From Augochlora pura (lineage: Eukaryota; Arthropoda; Insecta; Hymenoptera; Halictidae), in assembly GCF_028453695.1 (NCBI RefSeq), contig NC_135774.1, positions 28,830,001 through 28,894,000 on the forward strand: a stretch of DNA of 64,000 bases, given 5' to 3'. Below are positions 58,483 to 64,000 of the stretch, piece after piece. Position 1 is the stretch's first letter. Each line of letters opens with the position of its first letter. A program made the position numbers and the translations under genes. The notes under the pieces were generated by a model that was given only the letters and a program-made list of their open reading frames with translations, made no database searches and was not told where the DNA came from.

Positions 58483-60940
58483 ATGGCTGGTAAGTCTATT
58501 ATTTGCATTTGTTTCTTCTTCGTTATTTTAAGAAAATGATACTGAATACAAATCGAAATGACGTACTATGATCGGAAGAATTTTATTAATTCAATTTCTG
58601 TTTATACAATAATGTAGCGAGTTGTTTTGTTATTTATAATATAATATTTGCGTAATGTTATCATCGTACTGTCCTAAATTTAAGAAATACCGGATGAAAG
58701 ATCGTCTTAAATGATGTTTTTTGACAATATTATTTTTATGACAACGTGTAAAACTATTTTATTTGTATACATTTCATTATATATTTACAATAAACATTCA
58801 CGTGCAAATAGAAACGCAGTTTGACATCAGTCATAATACATTTATGACACCTGTTATATTTGACAAGTACATTATTCAATTTTATTCTTCACATGTTTCA
58901 ATTTTATTTATATCTTAAATGTCTGAATGTAATAATATATGGCTATTATGCGGATACAAACTAAGTTCTTCCATAGATTACTTTCATATATACGTAAATT
59001 AAATTTTTAATTTTAATCAAATTATTGACCACTTCTTTCAATTCTTTAATAAATTTTATTTTCGTACTGATACATTTTTTAACCTACTTACAAAATTAAA
59101 ATACGTTTATTTGTCAAGTACATCTTATTGGAAATCTGCTTATCATATTGTTAAAATACGATTAACAATTAAACTTTTCATACTTTCTGTATTTTTAGGA
59201 GACAATCCATATAATCATTTGCTTAAGACTATTACCATCGAATCCAAAGATTACAAATACTATGACATCAGCAGCTTTGGAAAGAAATATGGTAGGTGCA
59301 TGGAAATGATCTGTTGCATTATGTAGTTTCACAAGAATTACAATTAATTTATACAAATGGTTTGTCTTTGTAGATAGGTTACCATACTCTATCAGAGTAC
59401 TCCTGGAAAGTGCAATAAGGAATTGTGATAATTTTCAAGTAAAAACAGATGATGTCAACAAACTCTTGGATTGGGAAGCAATTCAAGCTCTAGATAATGG
59501 GGCGGAGATAGCTTTTAAACCAGCCAGGGTGATATTACAGGTATATAAAGACATATAAAAAATTGTGCGAGATGAATTATTTAAATTTTCTAATATCTGT
59601 AATCAGGATTTTACGGGAGTGCCTGCAGTGGTAGATTTTGCAGCTATGAGAGATGCTGTTAAAAGATTAGGCGGTGATCCAGATAAGATAAACCCGATTT
59701 GTCCATCAGATCTTGTTATTGATCATTCGATACAAGTTGATTACTTTAGAAGGTATTATATACTCGTTATAATATATTTGCCAACTGAAGTGAAGCATGG
59801 AGACACTTATCGAATCACAGAAGATATGAAGTTTTGTTATTTCGTCATAATATAACGATATTATATAATAGGGATACCAACGTTCGAATTATGAGTGAAA
59901 TGATAATACTTCGACATTTGAAACACAGATAGTGGCTACAGTAAGCGAGGAAGATAATAGTTTTGATAATGATATCATTCTTCTTTTTTTTTTAGCCCTG
60001 ATGCTTTGAAAAAGAACGAGGATCTTGAATTTGAAAGAAACAAGGAACGATTTATGTTTTTAAAATGGGGTGCAAAGGCATTCAAAAATATGTTGATTGT
60101 TCCACCAGGAAGTGGAATAGTGCATCAAGTCAATTTAGAATATTTAGCCAGAGTTGTATTCAGTACAGACAGTTTGCTGTACCCTGACAGTGTAGTCGGA
60201 ACAGATTCTCACACAACTATGATCAATGGACTTGGTGTACTTGGTTGGGGTGTAGGTGGTATCGAAGCTGAGGCTGTTATGTTGGGACAAGCAATATCTA
60301 TGTTAGTACCGAAAGTTGTAGGCTATAGATTAGAGGGAGTTTTGAATCAATATGCAACTTCAACTGATCTTGTTCTTACAATTACAAAGGTATGAACATA
60401 ATAAAGAGGCGTCTTAATACAGGTGTGTGCTGTAGACAGTATGATCTGTACAATACTATTTCTATCTATTTGTAGAATCTACGTCAAATTGGAGTTGTAG
60501 GAAAGTTTGTAGAATTTTTTGGTCCTGGTGTATCTCAACTAAGTATTGCAGATCGTGCTACGATATCAAACATGTGTCCGGAATACGGTGCTACTGTCGG
60601 CTTCTTTCCCGTTGATCAACAAAGTTTAGCATATCTGAGAAAAACAGGTAAAGATCCAGTAAAACTATCCAGCTATATAATTGTATGATTGTTACAAACT
60701 TATTCTTATTCCGTTTCGATAGGAAGATCCGAAGACCATATCCAAAGAATTGAGAAATATCTTACTACTGTACGAATGTTGAGAAATTTCGACGATGAGA
60801 ACCAAAACCCAATCTTTTCCGAAGTAGTCACATTGGATCTAGCAACTGTCGTTTCAAGTGTCAGCGGACCTAAAAGGCCTCACGATCGTGTCTCCGTGAC
60901 AGATATGAAGACAGACTTCAGGAATTGTCTGACTAATAAG
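58483..60940 (+). CDS. Cytosolic aconitase / iron regulatory protein 1, N-terminal part only
   Basis: Full-length members convert citrate to isocitrate with a 4Fe-4S cluster and, without the cluster, bind iron-responsive RNA elements. Seven exons: 58483-58489, 59199-59291, 59374-59540, 59607-59752, 59996-60389, 60476-60647 and 60723-60940. These give 399 residues without a stop. The product matches IRP1 throughout: RLPYSIRVLLESAIRNCDNF, FKPARVILQDFTGVPAVVDF, GGDPDKINPICPSDLVIDHS, GTDSHTTM (about 206-213), GLGVLGWGVGGIEAEAVMLG, FVEFFGPGVSQLSIADRATI and SGPKRPHDRVSVTDM. The full family is about 890 aa; the three cluster-ligand cysteines and the C-terminal swivel domain lie in the missing part. 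The last exon ends in phase 0 at a GTAAAA donor, but no homologous exon follows to 64000. Either a long intron leads past the window, or this is a truncated copy. The first coding exon is just 7 nt (ATG GCT G). Confidence 0.9.
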
Positions 60941-61960
60941 GTAAAAATTTAAATCCGCCGCGACTTTTAATGTGGAAACCTTTGGTATTATAGTGTTAGC
61001 AATGGTGCATAGACACGTAACTAGTCAATATATTATATCAGGATGTAAAGTTGGTTGAAGATAAATTAGTACATGTATGGGACAAACATAACCCAGTGAC
61101 GATCAATTATTACCGTCAAACCGGATCACGTTTATCCCATGCTGTACTGCCAGTAATGTCAATAGAGGTGCAGTGTCCGAAGCGTGTCGATGTGCTTTCA
61201 GTTAGCGATGATTGAAAACGAAAGAATCCCAGGTAACTACTGCTGTGATATGAGTCTTAGCTGATGACACATCACAGCAAAAGTTCCAGTGGACTCTTTT
61301 ATCTTGAAGCGATTGCTGTACATGCATTCAAAGCGTGTGTCACTGTCCTATCATCGCAAGAATATGAAAGGACAGATTTTACCTTCTCAACGGAGTTGGT
61401 CGGCACGAAGATATGTCATGTACATTTTGCCTTGCTGATCTAGCTTTATGATCTTCCAATTCACCATACAGTTAGATCACCAAAGAAAAATAAACGGGAC
61501 ATTTAGAGAGATGTCGAAGCCGCAAAGTCCATGATGATCAATCTTACTATCAGGGACGAGTATTTCGATCTAGTCACGTCTTCATTCTAGCGTTTCACTA
61601 GACGAATACTTCGCCTACGATAGTAAGACACAGCTGTTGAAATACACGGGAGTAAACTGTTGTATCAGTGTCGATGATCAGAAAGAGCTATTGGATGAAT
61701 CCTACCCGGTGAGGTTACCGTTTAAACCACACCGGACCAGATCACATCCGACAGCAACCTTCACTGTTGCACTATCGGTGTATCTTCTTCGTGAAATTGT
61801 ATATTGCAGAATGAAGCTGATAATGTTTATAGAAAATAAACTAGACTAACTGATAGACGAAATTGATTAATGCAGAAAAAAATACAGTTATTGAAATGAA
61901 TTAACTACGCGTAACTCACATTGCAAAGACGACGATCACTCACAGCACTAGTAATTGCAC
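60941..61960. other. Region after the last IRP1 exon; decayed, unrecognised sequence
   Basis: No further IRP1 homology. A 58-codon open stretch sits at 61042-61215 (see separate entry). From 61.2 to 61.85 kb the sequence is GC-balanced, unlike the AT-rich introns around it, and reads like broken coding or retroelement DNA, but no family could be recognised in any frame. Confidence 0.4.
61042..61215 (+). other. Possible terminal exon after the IRP1 exons (57 codons plus stop)
   Basis: A TATATCAG acceptor precedes an open phase-0 stretch starting DVKLVEDKLVHVWDKHN and ending at TGA. The phase fits the preceding IRP1 exon, so splicing here would yield a 456-residue protein. The peptide does not resemble the IRP1 sequence expected at this point or any family I know. 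It could equally be an open stretch by chance. Confidence 0.2.
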
Positions 61961-61996
61961 ACTGATGACCTTTCTCGTTTGTAAGCCGTATTTATA
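61961..61996 (-). promoter_or_regulatory. Minus-strand TATA box plus initiator (LTR-like core promoter)
   Basis: On the minus strand TATAAATA (61996-61989) is followed by the arthropod initiator TCAGT (61965-61961), its A 33 bases after the first T of the box. This is the spacing of insect core promoters and of many insect LTR retrotransposons. The surrounding 61.9-62.2 kb is GC-balanced, unlike its AT-rich neighbourhood. No gene body was found downstream on that strand, so a solo or decayed LTR is favoured. This is inference. Confidence 0.45.
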
Positions 61997-64000
61997 CATG
62001 CCTCGGCAACTCCCCACCCTTTGGTTGAGTACCGAAGCCTGTCTCATCAACCTGGTGATCGTTTTACAAAGTTCCTATACCTAGTAATACATCTCAGGTA
62101 GAAAAGGACCCTGTAACTTCCTTAAGCAAGGCTACTTTTATTGTCTTTGGCAACCAAGTCGAAATGGCAGTATCCGTTTAAACATACTATGAGGAATTTT
62201 TTAATTTAAATTCTGTCCTATAGTATTCATGTGCAAAATATTAATTGTACTTTTATTTTGTTTAGGACATGATTATTTACAGTGTATACAATATAGTAAA
62301 ACATTACAAAATATTTAGATTTAATTACATAAATGCTGGCATGAATTACATGTCTATAAAATCTATTAAAATGACACAGAATGGATAGAGATTTGTGAAA
62401 ATTGTACAACGGTTATCATACTTCATGAAGAAGAGCTGCAACGCGTTCAATCAAATTCGAAACAAAAGTCGTGAGAACGTGATGAAGCAACAATGAACGG
62501 GGCGATTTTAAAAACAAGGGATCGATCGATTTCTATTGAAAGATGTTCAACATCGGAATCGCGTTACTGTGCTATATGAATATAACTGTATAGTTATGGC
62601 TGTATATAATATAATCGCTATATATAATATGCTGCACGATTAAAAACTAAACTTGTTTAGTATTGAGAATAACTCAACTTTCTGTTGGCATGCTTACAAA
62701 TTATTAAATTCAATTAACAATTAAATATTTCATAAAGTCAAGTATATCAAAGTTATGCAATGAAAAAAATAGTAAAAATTACAGAACAAAATATATAAGC
62801 ATATGAGAATGAAATTGATTAATTTTGTGTTAAAAAATACGTAGACACTTTTCTACTTCAATTTCAAATTTACCTAGAGCGTATAAAGTATTCGTACAGA
62901 AGATAAAAAAGCCGGTACACTTAATGATCGCAGTTTAAATTCAAACAATTTAAATTAATAATCGATTTGTTAAACTAAAAGGATTGAAAGGGAAGAAAAT
63001 ATTTTGTGAGCCGTCAATAGTATGGGAAATTATTGATCATGGATTACGGAAATGAAGTAGTTTTACACACATACTTACTAACGATCGATCGATCCTGAAT
63101 TTCACGAAGAAAGCGAGCGACTGACTTCGATCTAGCCACGAACGTCGTCTGACCTCGCTTGAAATTGCTGATACGACAGCAGTCCGTTTTGCAAACCTCT
63201 ACAGATTTTGTTGCAAACTGTCGCTTTACGAACAGAGCTATTTCTCCTGTTTCGTATTGCAGCGATCGGTATTGCTATCGCATTACCATATCGTTCCAAG
63301 TATTTTCCGTTCGCGAATTCTGTGTGATCATTCTTTACAAATTGTAAATTACAATTTTCATTCATGATACATACATATATGGACATATTTTTTTGAAAAT
63401 TTCAAATTATTATAATAGCAAATGTCTTTTCGAAGCGTGAAAATCCTCTATTTATAGCTGTTACCTTGAAATCAAAGAATCGGGAAATAACAGTACACGA
63501 TAGTCGGAAGAAATTGTGAAAGCAACCCTCATCCCGAGGTGACGCATTGTCGACGATTTTAACTGTCCAAAACAATACCCACAGGCCTACGGATAGGCTT
63601 TAGAAATTTTAGGTACCTACTACGATCGGCTTACCTACCCGAGAATAATTATGAAAGTTTGTAATGACCTTCCAGCAAGATTTTCGTTGACCATGGCGAA
63701 CTTTTCTACAATTCCTGAAAGCCCGGTGAAATACCGATTCTCTATTATTCAATGTTTTTGTTATATTTATCCGAATATTTCTAATAAGATTTATACAAGT
63801 CTTAATAGATTACAATCCACAATTTTTTTAAAAATAGGTTGTTACTGTAATTGTATGAATTAAGATCTATATAATTAATTATTTTTTCCGCTTTGAGTAA
63901 CGTATGTTGAAATAAGCTAGAAATTGCTGGTTTCATGCGCAATAGTCCTTTCTCAGCGAATCATTTATTGAACAATAAGCTATATGTAAAATGGTCGTTA
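61997..64000. other. AT-rich DNA to the window edge, no exon seen
   Basis: 62.2-63.1 kb is strongly AT-rich. 63.1-63.35 kb is more balanced but yields no recognisable protein on either strand. The stretch could be a long intron of the aconitase/IRP1 gene or intergenic DNA. No RNA gene was recognised. Confidence 0.4.

Overview
The window looks like nuclear DNA of an insect, most likely a hymenopteran (bee, ant or wasp). This rests on insect-like versions of housekeeping proteins, compact GT-AG introns (59 to 709 nt where modelled), CpG-rich intergenic DNA with long CT/GA tracts, and many small TTAA-flanked inverted-repeat elements. The species cannot be named from the sequence. Three runs of exactly 100 Ns (8410-8509, 28830-28929, 42763-42862) are scaffold gaps.

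The first 47 kb holds no intact protein gene that I can support. It is intergenic DNA, or possibly long introns of a gene whose exons lie outside. It contains microsatellites, minisatellites, a family of short piggyBac-like elements (TTAA then CCCTTTGCACT...AGTGCAAAGGG then TTAA, or decayed versions), other TTAA-flanked elements, a hAT-like element, a Tc1-like end, and a striking tandem pair of near-perfect palindromes at 36898-37060. The one coding signal is a short SLC6 neurotransmitter-transporter exon (first transmembrane segment) near 12.1 kb, whose reading frame is broken.

From about 47.5 kb the DNA becomes AT-rich and gene-dense, with six conserved genes whose exons could be joined by hand. 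Phosphoglycerate mutase (+, 47649-48869) acts in glycolysis. Rab24-type GTPase (+, 50023-51058) acts in autophagy-related membrane traffic. SLC25A26, the mitochondrial S-adenosylmethionine carrier (-, 51662-53307), and RFT1, an ER protein of N-glycosylation (+, 54104-56395), are divergently arranged. LAMTOR5, a Ragulator subunit (-, 56603-57485), is tail-to-tail with RFT1 and head-to-head with cytosolic aconitase/IRP1 (+, from 58483). All joins keep frame, and the finished lengths (254, 198, 275, 552 and 91 aa) match the families.

The aconitase/IRP1 gene is incomplete. Seven exons give 399 residues of its N-terminal part, then homology stops at 60940. The part carrying the three cluster cysteines is not found in the remaining 3 kb, so the gene either continues past the right edge after a long intron or is a truncated copy. 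The 61.0-62.2 kb stretch behind it looks like decayed insertion sequence, with a minus-strand TATA plus initiator arrangement typical of LTR retroelements.

The genes are mostly housekeeping and do not form a single pathway. No new enzymatic system is evident. The best leads are the truncated IRP1, the broken SLC6 exon, the twin palindromes, and minisatellites that sit inside the TTAA elements.
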